Origin: Colwellia echini
GTDB taxonomy: Bacteria > Pseudomonadota > Gammaproteobacteria > Enterobacterales > Alteromonadaceae
Reading direction: 5' to 3'
Assembly: GCF_002843355.2 (NCBI RefSeq)
Contig: NZ_PJAI02000017.1
Span: 25,569 to 89,568 of the forward strand
DNA length: 64,000 nt
This document shows, piece after piece, positions 39,507-49,168 of this stretch; within the stretch, counting starts at the first letter, position 1; each line of letters opens with the position of its first letter. The position numbers were made by a program, and so were the translations under genes. A model generated the notes under the pieces. The model was not told the origin of the DNA. It did not search any database and saw only the letters and a program-made list of their open reading frames with translations.

Positions 39507-41864
39507 TTACTTAGAACTATTACTGAGCATATCTCTAAGTCCTTGGATTACATTCGCTGGCACCATTGGCTGTAATTGCGATAAACACTGGCTTGCTAAT
39601 GAGCTTTGTTGACGAACTTGCATTTCACATAATGCATACAAATGTTGTGGATTATTACTTAATTGAAAAGCTTTATACAGCGCCTTATAAGCATCATTTG
39701 GTCGGGTTTGTTCAAGGCTTAACCCGTAAACATAGAAATAATGACTATTTTGCGGATCAAGTATTGTAGCTTTTGCTAACGCATTGGCGGCATTTTGATA
39801 ATTTTTAGCACGAATATAAGCTAAACCTAAAGCGTAAACTAATGCAGCATCATCAGGGTTGGCTACTTGGCCTAGTAATAAAGTATCAATGCTTTGTTTA
39901 TTATCACCCATTTGATGATAAAGCTGACTTAAATTAAGGTAAGTTTGGGCAAAGCTTGGTTCAATGGCGATCCCTTTATTAAAGGCTTTTATTGCTTCCT
40001 CAGTGTTACCTTGAGAAGCCAAGACAATACCGATATTTGAGTGGGCAAAGCTACGATCATTATTGTACTCTTGGCTAGCTATATACTCATTAAGTGCAGG
40101 GATTAACTGGCTTTGTTGATCACTAGATAACTGTTCCCACAAGGTCACAAGTGAATAGGCAGCATTGGTTCTAACAGTGAGCACTTTATCGTTTAATAGG
40201 GGAGATAATATGCGCCATCTTTCGGCACTGGCCATACTTTGTGCACCTTCAATTGCGCCTAAGCGTATGTATTCGTCAGGATCTTTGGCAGCTCTTGCGA
40301 TAGCAATAATAGTATTAGTGTTTGAAGTGTTTGCCATTTTAGTTAATGCAGAGGCGCGAATAATGCTTGAATATGCTTTATTTTGTGCAATACGTGATAA
40401 TTGTTCGGTAACTCCTAGCAATTGAGGTTCAGTTAATGTCATGGTTGATGCGGTAAAAATAGGAACAAACGCTTTTTCTTCTTCAATGTGTGAATTAGGG
40501 TACCAAGTATTAACCTTATTAGCGCTCCACTCACTATTTTTGTCTTCGTGGCAAGTTAAACAAGTATCAGGTGTGCCTAATTTTTTAGCTAAATTTGGGG
40601 TGGGAATATGAAAGCCGTGATCACGTCGAGCATCTATTTCCATATAAGTTGTTTCTGGCATATGACAATTTACACATTGTGCACCGCTAGAATCTGATTG
40701 GTGTTTGTGATGTTTTTCTGTCGCATAATTATTGGCTTGATGGCACTGTAAACATAGTGTTTCAACAGGCAATTTCAGCTCCGTAGTATGTGGATTATGA
40801 CAATCGCTACAGACAACACCGTTTTTATACATTTTTGATTGCAAGAATGAACCGTAAACAAAGTTTTCATTATAAACCTGTCCATCGGCATGATAGTTAT
40901 CACTAGAGATTAAATCTAATAAATAACGTTCCCCAAAGGCATTTCCTTGTACATGATCGTTATTACTAATTTGAGTGCGCCTACTATGGCATTGTGCGCA
41001 AACCAATACTTGTTGGCTACTATTGTCGACAGATTCAGGTATTAAGGTTTTTTTGTTTGTTGCTATTTTCCAATTTGATACTGATTTGGACAAATTACGG
41101 GCAAAGCCTTTGTTTGCAGCAGTGTTTTGATTGCCGACTGTAGTTTCAGACCAAGTAATATGATCGCTAGCAGGCCCATGACAACTTTCACAAGCCACGT
41201 TGATTTCACTGAAAGTGGTATTATAAGTATTGGTTTTTAAATCAAATTTTTTCTCAACATTGGTGGAATGACAATCAGCGCACATGTAATTCCAATTCTG
41301 GCCAGTGTTAGTCCAGAAAAACTCTTGATGTTTTTCTGTCATGTCAGGATAAAGGTTAAACCAACGTTGACCTCCATTTACTTTACTGCGTGAGTCCCAA
41401 GCAAAAGGAATGAGTTGCACCCGACCATCGGCAAATTCAACCATATATTGTTGCAATGGTGTGTAGCCAAAGGTGTATTTAATTTGGTAATCATGAAACT
41501 TACCGTCTTCACCTTGAATATTGACCCAGAACTCATCGCCTTTTTTAAAAAAAGTACTTGGTTTACTGATATTTTTATCATCGGATTTTAATGAGACATT
41601 ATTAAAGTCACCTAAAACACTCGCTTTATCAGCGTGCTTCATTGACATATCGTGATGTGAACCTTGCCAATCTTTATAGGCTTGCTCATGGCAATTAACA
41701 CAGGTTTTTGAGCCCGTAAATTCCGCTGCGATAGTTGGCTGTAAAAGCAAAAGAGTAAAGGGCAGAAATAAGGTAATAATTCGCTTTATACTTTTTTTAG
41801 TTAATAGGTTAAACCGTTGGGGTATTAATGAAGAAAAAGCGACGGTTTTTGATACTTGAGTCAT
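39507..41864 (-). CDS. Octahaem c-type cytochrome with HEAT-like and TPR repeats
   Basis: 785-residue exported protein. Signal peptide (ITLFLPFTLLLLQPTIAA, after a long positive n-region). Eight CxxCH haem motifs by my count: CVNCH, CADCH, CESCH, CAQCH, CSDCH, CLQCH, CVNCH, CLTCH, all before residue 450. Next comes a HEAT-like helical stretch (about residues 500-580), then TPRs (SFAHSNIGIVLASQGNTEEA; FAQTYLNLSQLYHQMGD). Probably a periplasmic electron carrier or oxidoreductase docked to partners by TPRs. No dedicated partner gene adjacent. Confidence 0.88.
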   Translation of the reverse strand: MTQVSKTVAFSSLIPQRFNLLTKKSIKRIITLFLPFTLLLLQPTIAAEFTGSKTCVNCHEQAYKDWQGSHHDMSMKHADKASVLGDFNNVSLKSDDKNISKPSTFFKKGDEFWVNIQGEDGKFHDYQIKYTFGYTPLQQYMVEFADGRVQLIPFAWDSRSKVNGGQRWFNLYPDMTEKHQEFFWTNTGQNWNYMCADCHSTNVEKKFDLKTNTYNTTFSEINVACESCHGPASDHITWSETTVGNQNTAANKGFARNLSKSVSNWKIATNKKTLIPESVDNSSQQVLVCAQCHSRRTQISNNDHVQGNAFGERYLLDLISSDNYHADGQVYNENFVYGSFLQSKMYKNGVVCSDCHNPHTTELKLPVETLCLQCHQANNYATEKHHKHQSDSSGAQCVNCHMPETTYMEIDARRDHGFHIPTPNLAKKLGTPDTCLTCHEDKNSEWSANKVNTWYPNSHIEEEKAFVPIFTASTMTLTEPQLLGVTEQLSRIAQNKAYSSIIRASALTKMANTSNTNTIIAIARAAKDPDEYIRLGAIEGAQSMASAERWRILSPLLNDKVLTVRTNAAYSLVTLWEQLSSDQQSQLIPALNEYIASQEYNNDRSFAHSNIGIVLASQGNTEEAIKAFNKGIAIEPSFAQTYLNLSQLYHQMGDNKQSIDTLLLGQVANPDDAALVYALGLAYIRAKNYQNAANALAKATILDPQNSHYFYVYGLSLEQTRPNDAYKALYKAFQLSNNPQHLYALCEMQVRQQSSLASQCLSQLQPMVPANVIQGLRDMLSNSSK

Positions 41865-42047
41865 TTTAATGCCGTGTTAGATGAAGGTACTAATTTAATG
41901 GTATATTTTTATATAATTTTTACATAAAGGTACATTTTTGATGTACCAATATTACAGATTTATCAGCATAAATCTATGCTTAATATGACTATGGTTTACT
42001 CACTTAGTTATTGTTTTTAGTGTGAAAATAGAATCAATAAAATATAA

Positions 42048-42078
42048 TCAAAAAAAAGCCCAACAGTTGTTGGGCTTT
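42048..42078 (-). terminator. Rho-independent terminator of the sulfatase gene
   Basis: Stem AAAGCCCAACA/TGTTGGGCTTT with a 2-nt loop; the plus-strand A run on the left becomes a T-tract for minus-strand transcription. It lies 50 bp after the sulfatase stop. Confidence 0.9.
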
Positions 42079-42127
42079 GATACTAACTACAGTTAACTAA
42101 CTTGTAAAACAGCTAGTTATTAATTAC

Positions 42128-43696
42128 TTATCTGTTAGGACGTAAACTCTGTAATTGTTTTAATGCTTCAGCATTTCTGATGCTCTTATACCCAATATCG
42201 CTAGCACTTAAGCTACTACCTGTTTGGAATGGATATTGATCAATTGTGCTCATAAACTTAGCTACTTGCTGTTGAATAGGAACAAATAACCACATGTTAT
42301 CTGCATACCAACGAAGATACATTTGTGAATCTACATAAGCAGTTTCAAACGGATCAGCGTGTAAGTTAGTAATTACAGGCCAAGCTGGTGTTTGACGATA
42401 AGCAGTACTAATACCACCTTCTTGGATAGCAAAAGCAATTTTCCATTGGTTCCAACGAACAGCATTTAAATCACCATCGGCACTGAAATATAGTTTACTT
42501 TCACGTGGAGAATTTTCAGCTTTACCTTCAAAGAAAGGTTTGAAGTTATGGCCGTCGGCATGAATTCTCCATTTAGTGCCATTTGCGGTATAACCTTTTT
42601 TAAGTTTTTCAACTACATTTGGTTCACCAGCAGCAGCAACAAGAGTTGGCATCCAATCTTCATGAGACATTAAGTTGTTGAATTTAGATCCCGGTTTGAT
42701 AGTACCTGGCCATCTAACCAGCTGAGGTACACGCATACCACCTTCGTTGGTTGTACCTTTTTCACCTTTAAATGGTGATGTTCCACCATCAGGCCATGAG
42801 AATTTTTCTGCACCATTGTCTGTTGAGTAGATTACGATAGTGTTGTCGGCAATTTTTAAATCGTCCAACTTATCAAGTAAAAGTCCTACTTGATCGTCAT
42901 GCTCAAGCATACCATCAGCAGTTAGACCAACACCTGATTTACCGCGATATTTTTCTTGTAAATGCGTCCATACATGCATACGTGTTGAGTTATACCAAAT
43001 AAAGAATGGTTTTTTAGCTTCATGAGCTTTATCAATAAACTTCAGCGTAGCGCCTAAAAACTCTTGATCCACAGTTTCCATGCGCTTTCTAGTTAAAGAC
43101 CCTGTATTTTCAATTTTACCGTCGGCAAAAGAGTGAAGTACACCACGCGGACCATACTTCTTGTGGAATTCAGGATCTTTCGGGTAGTAATAAGTTTCAG
43201 GCTCTTCTTCAGCATTTAAGTGGTAAAGATTACCAAAAAACTCATCAAAACCATGGTTTGTTGGTAAATGTTTATCTTGATCACCTAAATGGTTTTTACC
43301 AAATTGGGCTGTCATGTAACCTTGCTCTTTAAGCAAATCAGCTATGGTAGGTGTCCAATCAGGAATACCGTGATCCGAGCCAGGCATACCAATAGTTAAT
43401 AAACCAGTACGGAAAGGTTCTTGACCTAGAATAAATGATGCACGACCGGCAGTACAACTTTGTTGTGCGTAATGATGTGTAAATAAACCACCTTCATTCG
43501 CGATTCGGTCGATATTAGGTGTCATGTAACCCATCATACCTTGGTTATATGCACTTATATTGTAATAACCAATATCATCACCCCAAATGGTTAAGATGTT
43601 GGGTTTAGATTTGTTCGTGGTTGCCGCTGCAGAGGTGGCTATGGCGATTAAACCTACACCTAATGCTAATTTTTTTATGGTACTTTTAATTTGCAT
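42128..43696 (-). CDS. Exported arylsulfatase (formylglycine-dependent)
   Basis: 522 residues. Signal peptide with GLIAIATSAAA cleavage. Sulfatase motif C81-TAGR within QQSCTAGRASF, the Cys converted to formylglycine; metal ligands in TIWGDDIGYYN and YSTDNGAEKFSW. Hydrolyses sulfate esters in the periplasm, perhaps of algal polysaccharide or a small aryl sulfate. No maturase or other carbohydrate-active gene is adjacent. Followed by its own terminator, so monocistronic. Confidence 0.9.
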   Translation of the reverse strand: MQIKSTIKKLALGVGLIAIATSAAATTNKSKPNILTIWGDDIGYYNISAYNQGMMGYMTPNIDRIANEGGLFTHHYAQQSCTAGRASFILGQEPFRTGLLTIGMPGSDHGIPDWTPTIADLLKEQGYMTAQFGKNHLGDQDKHLPTNHGFDEFFGNLYHLNAEEEPETYYYPKDPEFHKKYGPRGVLHSFADGKIENTGSLTRKRMETVDQEFLGATLKFIDKAHEAKKPFFIWYNSTRMHVWTHLQEKYRGKSGVGLTADGMLEHDDQVGLLLDKLDDLKIADNTIVIYSTDNGAEKFSWPDGGTSPFKGEKGTTNEGGMRVPQLVRWPGTIKPGSKFNNLMSHEDWMPTLVAAAGEPNVVEKLKKGYTANGTKWRIHADGHNFKPFFEGKAENSPRESKLYFSADGDLNAVRWNQWKIAFAIQEGGISTAYRQTPAWPVITNLHADPFETAYVDSQMYLRWYADNMWLFVPIQQQVAKFMSTIDQYPFQTGSSLSASDIGYKSIRNAEALKQLQSLRPNR

Positions 43697-44406
43697 TTTT
43701 CTTCCTTAAATGATCAGATTAATGAGCTTAATGTATTACAAAAATAGGTATATACGAATAAGACTTAATTAATTTAATTTATAGTTAAGCTAATTACTAG
43801 TAAATTTACATTAATTCACATAAATATTATAAATATAAAGACTATATCTATCAAATAGTAACCTAAAAAGTTGATTATTATTTAATTATCAATATTTAAT
43901 TATTAAATTTTTATTTATGCGTTCAATTCGATATGTAAATAATAGTATATATAATACATTGAGGTATGTTGATCTTTTGAGATTACTTTTACAGCAACTT
44001 GTTTGGTTTAGGTTCATTTAAAACGAATTTACTCTTTGTTGCTCGCTTTTTAAGTAGAATGACTATGATTCAAATACTCTCGCTGCGATTAGATTCGTTC
44101 TAAATTGAATAAACTTTAATCCAGAAAGATCAACATACTCTTCAGTATTTGTACAATAGTACATTAAAAGGAATTACAGACCAATGACACTGCTATCGCT
44201 TCGTGGCTTTAGTTATCTATAAGTTTGTAACTAAATGTAAAGAGTCATGTTTTAACGTAAAGTTATATTAAGTTGATCACTAAAGCGCAGCGTTGCCGGA
44301 TTCAGTATTTCAATTGATATAACGCATTTTTTATAAATATTGTGTTAAAAATTAGGCTAAAATTGCTTTCTAATTTATTATAGTTATTTGCCTTACAAGA
44401 AATCCC
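43697..44406. other. 710-bp intergenic region containing a MITE-like element
   Basis: No gene supported. It contains the inverted-repeat element at 43961-44141. The left part (43730-43960) is extremely AT-rich and probably has the sulfatase promoter; the right part (44200-44400) leads into the ABC exporter gene. Confidence 0.6.
43961..44141. mobile_element. MITE-like element with 14-bp terminal inverted repeats
   Basis: GTATGTTGATCTTT at 43964-43977 is perfectly complementary to AAAGATCAACATAC at 44125-44138, giving an element of about 180 bp without an ORF. Unrelated to the 198-bp MITE. One copy in this window, so the assignment rests on size and symmetry only. Confidence 0.5.
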
Positions 44407-46275
44407 ATGCGCCGCTCTAGTTACCCAGAACAAGAAGTCAGTACCTTAAACTGGCACGCTTTTAAACTTATTCTTCCTTATTTATTTGAGTATAAAAAAC
44501 GCATAGCTTTGGCTATGTTATGTTTAATCCTGACTAAAATTGCCAGTGTTTACTTACCTTTTATATTAAAAGATATTGTAGATACTCTTGATGCAAATAA
44601 TACAGACAAACAAAAATCAGCCCTTGTTATTGTTCCGTTAGCTTTGGTCGGCGCTTATGGTATGGTTCGATTATCTATAGTGCTTTTTGCTGAGATACGA
44701 GACACCTTGTTTGGCCGAGTGACTGAACGCGCCATCAGGCGTATTAGCTTAAATGTTTTTCGCCACTTACATGCCCTTGATTTAGATTTTCATTTAAATA
44801 GACAAACGGGTGGTTTATCCCGCGATATCGAACGTGGCACGTCGGGCATTAATTTTTTAATGCGTTTTATGGTATTTAACATAGTGCCAACATTGCTTGA
44901 AATAGTGATGGTAGTAACTATTTTATTTGTTAAATACGGTATTTGGTTTGCCGCTATAACGCTAGCTTCAATTGTTATCTATATTGCGTATTCTATTTTT
45001 GCCACCGAGTTACGCACACGTTTTGTGCGAGAGGCTAATAAAGCTGACTCATCGAGTAACACAAGGGCTATTGACAGCTTGTTAAATTATGAGACTGTTA
45101 AATATTTTACCAACGAAGATTTTGAAGCTAAGGCTTACGATCAGCAATTATCAAATTGGGAGCAAGCTAAAATTAAAAACCGTTTATCACTGTTTGCTTT
45201 AAATGGTGGTCAAGCGCTGATAATTGCTATTGCGATGACGGCTATGTTGGCACTAGCGGCTGATAAGGTAGCAGCAGGCGTGATGACCTTAGGTGACTTT
45301 GTGCTAATTAATGCCTTTATGATGCAGTTATTTATGCCACTGAACTTTCTCGGTTTTGTGTATCGTGAAATAAAAGGTTCACTTGCCAATATTGAAAACT
45401 TTTTTGGTTTATTAGCGAAAAAGCCCAAAGTAGAAGATATAGATAATGCCCTTGAGTTAAATCTAGGCGGGCAGGGAGGTGCTGGGTTTGACGCTAAATC
45501 TAAGACTAATTCGGCTGCTGATGTAGATAATGTTGATTTTAATACCGCGAGTATTGTATTTCAGGATGTTAGTTTTGCTTATCATGAAAAACGACCGATT
45601 ATTAAAGGGATTTCGTTTGCTGTTAATGCGGGTGAAAAGGTAGCGGTTGTTGGTCACAGTGGTTCAGGTAAATCAACGTTAGTTAAATTACTATTTCGTT
45701 TTTATGATGTAAGTGCTGGCACTATAACTATTAATAACCAAGATATTAGCCAAGTTAGTCAACATTCGTTACGTACCCATATTGGCATTGTGCCGCAAGA
45801 CACAGTACTTTTTAATGATTCATTATTTAATAACGTACAATATGGTTGTCCAACGGCAAGTAAAGATGCCGTATTAAAAGCAATAGAGCTTGCACACCTA
45901 TCTGATTTTATTGCAAGCCTACCTGAAGGCTTAGAAACTGTAGTAGGGGAACGTGGTTTAAAACTCTCAGGTGGCGAAAAACAGCGCGTAGCCATTGCTA
46001 GAACAATTCTCAAAAATCCGCTAATATTAGTCTTTGACGAGGCAACATCATCTCTTGATAGCCACTCAGAGCAAGCAATTTTAACTGCCATTAATGAAGT
46101 AGCGAAAAGCAGAACAAGCTTAGTTATTGCACACCGCCTCTCTACCATAGTTGATAGTGACAATATTATTGTAATGAGCCATGGTGAAATAGTAGAGCAG
46201 GGTAATCATCAACAGTTACTGGCGCTTGATGGCCAATATAGTAAAATGTGGCAATTACAACAATCGTCGAAATAG
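44407..46275 (+). CDS. Atm1/HMT1-type ABC exporter (fused permease-ATPase)
   Basis: 622 residues. Six membrane helices in the first 310 residues, then one ATPase domain: Walker A VGHSGSGKSTLVKLLF, signature LKLSGGEKQRVAIAR, Walker B LILVFDEATSSLDS, H-loop AHRLSTI. The ALDLDFHLNRQTGGLSRDIERG block is characteristic of the Atm1/ABCB7/HMT1 group, which exports glutathione-linked sulfur, metal or peptide conjugates. Acts as a homodimer. Probably co-oriented with the DUF1415 gene 74 bp downstream. Confidence 0.9.
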   Translation: MRRSSYPEQEVSTLNWHAFKLILPYLFEYKKRIALAMLCLILTKIASVYLPFILKDIVDTLDANNTDKQKSALVIVPLALVGAYGMVRLSIVLFAEIRDTLFGRVTERAIRRISLNVFRHLHALDLDFHLNRQTGGLSRDIERGTSGINFLMRFMVFNIVPTLLEIVMVVTILFVKYGIWFAAITLASIVIYIAYSIFATELRTRFVREANKADSSSNTRAIDSLLNYETVKYFTNEDFEAKAYDQQLSNWEQAKIKNRLSLFALNGGQALIIAIAMTAMLALAADKVAAGVMTLGDFVLINAFMMQLFMPLNFLGFVYREIKGSLANIENFFGLLAKKPKVEDIDNALELNLGGQGGAGFDAKSKTNSAADVDNVDFNTASIVFQDVSFAYHEKRPIIKGISFAVNAGEKVAVVGHSGSGKSTLVKLLFRFYDVSAGTITINNQDISQVSQHSLRTHIGIVPQDTVLFNDSLFNNVQYGCPTASKDAVLKAIELAHLSDFIASLPEGLETVVGERGLKLSGGEKQRVAIARTILKNPLILVFDEATSSLDSHSEQAILTAINEVAKSRTSLVIAHRLSTIVDSDNIIVMSHGEIVEQGNHQQLLALDGQYSKMWQLQQSSK

Positions 46276-46349
46276 ATTTTTTAAGATAAAAATTTATGTT
46301 TTAATCTGATCGATTAGCCCGATAATTAATAGCAAGAAAAAGTGAAAGT

Positions 46350-46934
46350 ATGACTGAAAAAAATGAAATGATATTAGGGCAAAACAGCTCTGAAATTAAT
46401 GCAACTAAAGCGTGGATAAATGACATTATTATTGGCTTAAACTTTTGTCCATTTGCTAAAAAAGAGTTTGTTAATAATACCATTTATTACCATCAATCAT
46501 CGCTTGAACAAGTTAAACCGGCGCTGCAAGAATTAGTAGAGCAATGTCATTACTTGCAAAATAATGCCGATATTGAAACAACACTAATAATTTATGCCGA
46601 TGGATTTAGAGGCTTTGACCGTTATCTTGATTTAGTTGATTATGCCAATGACTTACTGATTGAGTCAGGCTTTGAAGGTATATTTCAACTTGCAACCATG
46701 CACCCCGAATATTGCTTTGCCGATGATGATTTTGACGCACCGAGTAATTTCACCAACAGATCGCCTTACCCAATGCTACACATTATTAGAGAGGAGAGTA
46801 TGGCTAAGGTACTTTCAATTTATAAAGAGCCAGAAAAAATACCAGAAAATAATATTATATTAGCAGAGCAAAAGGGCAGTGGTTACTTTCAAACTATATT
46901 GACTAAAATTCATCAAGACTTCCCTCAAAAGTAA
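46350..46934 (+). CDS. DUF1415 protein
   Basis: 194 residues. TKAWINDIIIGLNFCPFAKKEF at the N-terminus and FQLATMHPEYCFADDDFDAP, then SPYPMLHIIREESM, are the DUF1415 signature blocks. Soluble, function unknown. Last ordinary gene before the integron cassette region. Confidence 0.9.
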   Translation: MTEKNEMILGQNSSEINATKAWINDIIIGLNFCPFAKKEFVNNTIYYHQSSLEQVKPALQELVEQCHYLQNNADIETTLIIYADGFRGFDRYLDLVDYANDLLIESGFEGIFQLATMHPEYCFADDDFDAPSNFTNRSPYPMLHIIREESMAKVLSIYKEPEKIPENNIILAEQKGSGYFQTILTKIHQDFPQK

Positions 46935-47244
46935 TAATAGTATTATCAGTGTAATAATCATTAATATAATCTTTGATATAGTCACGCAAGTAAGCATAAA
47001 GAATAGATTTTAGCATCACGCTTGGGGAATAGGTACTTGCGCTGCAATAATCCGAAAATTACTGTTGGTTTTCTTGGAAAGCAGAAAAACACAAACCACA
47101 TACAACTTTAAATTGCGAATCATTTTGTTCATTCCAACCTTCATCGGCTTCGTAGACCTTATAGTATTCATTACACCATGCTATAAGGTCACCGAGCTCA
47201 CGATTGTTAGCTGCTTCACAGTTAGTGTTGATTATATAGCTTCA
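46935..47244. other. Left edge of the cassette region
   Basis: 310 bp between the DUF1415 stop and the RCC1-like gene. No clear attC. It holds an 8-bp inverted pair CGCAAGTA/TACTTGCG (about 46984-47041) and a minus-strand gene remnant at 47059-47241. Confidence 0.5.
47059..47241 (-). pseudogene. Orphan C-terminal fragment of an unknown protein
   Basis: A 60-codon open frame without a start codon, directly after the RCC1-like gene and in another frame. It reads like real protein (CEAANNRELGDLIAWCNEYY, then VVCGLCFSAFQENQQ) with paired cysteines. A stop precedes it in frame. Probably the 3' end of a cassette gene whose 5' part was lost. Confidence 0.4.
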
Positions 47245-48639
47245 CTAAAAATCAACCTTGCCATCATTCACAAAATTACCCCAAGTAATAATTGTACCGT
47301 CTTTCTTAATAGCAGAAAAATTCACGGCAGTTGCATAGATAGAAATTACATCAACTAAATGAGGAGTAATTGCCGGTTCTAAAGTTAAAGGATCAATCTC
47401 AACTGAAACATCTCCCCAATACTCCACGGTATTATCCTGTTTTAAAACAGCAATTGCGCTACCAACACCAACTACTTCTTTAACATCTTTTATTGCATCT
47501 TTAGGTAAATTTATCCCCCCCCATAGGTACAAATGTCCATCCTTATCAAGAGCGCCAAATGCTTCAGGACTCAAAGAGCTCTGTGAAAAACCATAAATTT
47601 TTTCAATATTTGAAAGTGTCCTAGGGTACTCATCATAAGTTGCCCAAGAGAAGCCATCAGAGAAATTTCCTTCCTTTTCACCGTAACTTCCCCACGGAAC
47701 AATATTTCCAGTTGTTGTAAGTGCAATAGTTTTCGAACCACTGTATTCAACAGCCTTGATAGCCGGTAGGTTTTCTGGTGGGTTGACTCCCCATGTATCT
47801 GAATGTTCGATTCCCCAATACTTAGTTGTATCGTCGTTAAATACCGCAATGAAACCTAGATCGGTGCTATATAATTTTTTTACATTAAATGGTCCGTTAG
47901 CAGGGTAGTTTTCTAGCCACCTATCGTTATATCCCCAAGTAATCACTTCTCCTGTTGGTAAAATAGCAGAATAAAAAGAGGAATGAGCGATTAACGACGT
48001 TATCTCGGGTGCTATGTAGCTTACTTCTTCATAATTAAGTCCACTCCAATATATAATTGAACCATCACTCTTAATTGCAGAAAAAGATCCTCTTGAAGAA
48101 ACCAAATGGTTAACATCGGTCACAAGCCTCTGATAATAACCATCTTCTGAATTCACCCCCCATGATATAACTGTATTATCTTTCCGTAATGCAGCAAAAC
48201 TTGAGTATGTTGAAATAATTTCTTTAATATCAAACAACTCAGCCGAAACATGACTAGAATCACCGCCTCGGTCACTATTGCCCCAAGTAACAACAGTACC
48301 ATCTGCTTTTAATGCAGCAAAGGCTCCTTCTGTTGAATAAATTTCATCCACATCGGTTAACATATACTGGACATCAGAAGAGTCTCCGCCATGCTCGTCA
48401 TATCCCCAAGTAACAACAGTGCCATCACTTTTAATAGCCGCATGAGCAAAAGAGCTAGTTACTATTTTCTCAGCTACTATAGCTGGGGTGTTAACTTCTG
48501 TTTCAACAGTTTCAACTAAGGCCGGTGTATTATCTTCTTGAATATCCTTTTCTGTAGTTGTTTCAGGGGCACTATCACCTCCGCCACAAGCAATAATTAA
48601 ATTTACTAATATTAATAAACTTATTGTCCTAACATTCAT
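47245..48639 (-). CDS. RCC1-like beta-propeller lipoprotein
   Basis: 464 residues from the ATG at 48639. Lipoprotein signal LLILVNLIIACGGG, an acidic Thr-rich linker, then at least eight repeats of about 45 residues with the core FAALKADGTVVTWGN (variants AAIKSDGTVVTWGYDEHGG, SAIKKDGTIITWGNF), the RCC1/BLIP-II propeller repeat. Likely a surface lipoprotein that binds a protein ligand. An upstream Met at 48729 would bury the signal, so it is rejected. Minus orientation matches the cassettes to the right. Confidence 0.85.
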   Translation of the reverse strand: MNVRTISLLILVNLIIACGGGDSAPETTTEKDIQEDNTPALVETVETEVNTPAIVAEKIVTSSFAHAAIKSDGTVVTWGYDEHGGDSSDVQYMLTDVDEIYSTEGAFAALKADGTVVTWGNSDRGGDSSHVSAELFDIKEIISTYSSFAALRKDNTVISWGVNSEDGYYQRLVTDVNHLVSSRGSFSAIKSDGSIIYWSGLNYEEVSYIAPEITSLIAHSSFYSAILPTGEVITWGYNDRWLENYPANGPFNVKKLYSTDLGFIAVFNDDTTKYWGIEHSDTWGVNPPENLPAIKAVEYSGSKTIALTTTGNIVPWGSYGEKEGNFSDGFSWATYDEYPRTLSNIEKIYGFSQSSLSPEAFGALDKDGHLYLWGGINLPKDAIKDVKEVVGVGSAIAVLKQDNTVEYWGDVSVEIDPLTLEPAITPHLVDVISIYATAVNFSAIKKDGTIITWGNFVNDGKVDF

Positions 48640-48685
48640 TTTCGCTTCCAAAATTATTATTGATAAATATAAAGCTCGGCATAAT

Positions 48686-48761
48686 GCTAAGCTCCTAAAA
48701 TGGCTGGCTATAATAGCAAGAAAGAGCACAACTAGCTGTTTATTGTTTAATTACTTGTTAG
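48686..48761 (-). repeat. Divergent integron attC site
   Basis: Between GCTAAGC (48686) and CTTGTTAG (48754-48761) lies the pattern GCTGGCTATAATAGC...AACTAGCTG, parallel to the GTTGGTTAAAATAAGCGACG...AACCAACTG core of the clear attC sites. The right end is conserved and the left end has drifted. Confidence 0.45.
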
Positions 48762-48765
48762 TGAG

Positions 48766-49062
48766 TTACCAATTGCTTCCCATAAATATTATAATTAATC
48801 CAATGTAATTAACTACAGAAATGTATCTAAACCATACGGGTAATTTTTTTTGAAAAAATAGAAAGTGGTAAAAAAACAAAAACCATACAAGGACCCCCTA
48901 CAAGAAGAAGTCCAATCCTTTGGCCAAACCAGTACCTGCAGCATCATTTCCGGCACTGTAATCTTCAAAATAAGGCGATAATATTAAACGCCAAGCAATC
49001 ACCTGTAATAGAAGAATAACGATAGCTTTACTAAAAATTTTTGAATCTTCGGTAGTTTTCAT
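48766..49062 (-). pseudogene. Frameshifted paralogue of the 99-residue membrane-protein cassette
   Basis: Read on the minus strand, the start (MKTTEDSKIFSKAIVILLLQ) and end (KKLPVWFRYISVVNYIGL) match the intact gene at 50763-51062, including FEDY, AG.DAAG.G and the C-terminal NW. In the middle the frame shifts near a GGGGG run, meets TAG, and is restored near a T run, so two indels disrupt it. An old duplicate cassette. Confidence 0.75.
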
Positions 49063-49071
49063 ATAACTCAC

Positions 49072-49161
49072 CAACGCCTAAGAAGAGGGCTAAGAATTAT
49101 TGGCTAAAATGTTAATGAGCAAAAAGCCAACAGTAATTTCCCGTTGAATGCTCTTGTTAAG
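49072..49161 (-). repeat. Integron attC site
   Basis: On plus: CCAACGCC at the left, ATTGGCTAAAATGTTAATGAGC and AAGCCAACAG in the core, CTCTTGTTAAG at the right. On the minus strand this reads TTAACAAG ... GGCGTTGG, the standard R''/R' order after a cassette gene. The gene at 49169 stops 8 bp away. Confidence 0.8.
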
Positions 49162-49168
49162 TTGTTTA

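Noticed and set aside
46984..47041. Possible attC after the RCC1-like gene
   Set aside because: Only an 8-bp inverted pair; the AACGCC and CTTGTTAG ends are absent.
47065..47358. 97-codon plus-strand frame
   Set aside because: Antisense to the RCC1-like gene end and to the orphan fragment, both of which read as better protein.
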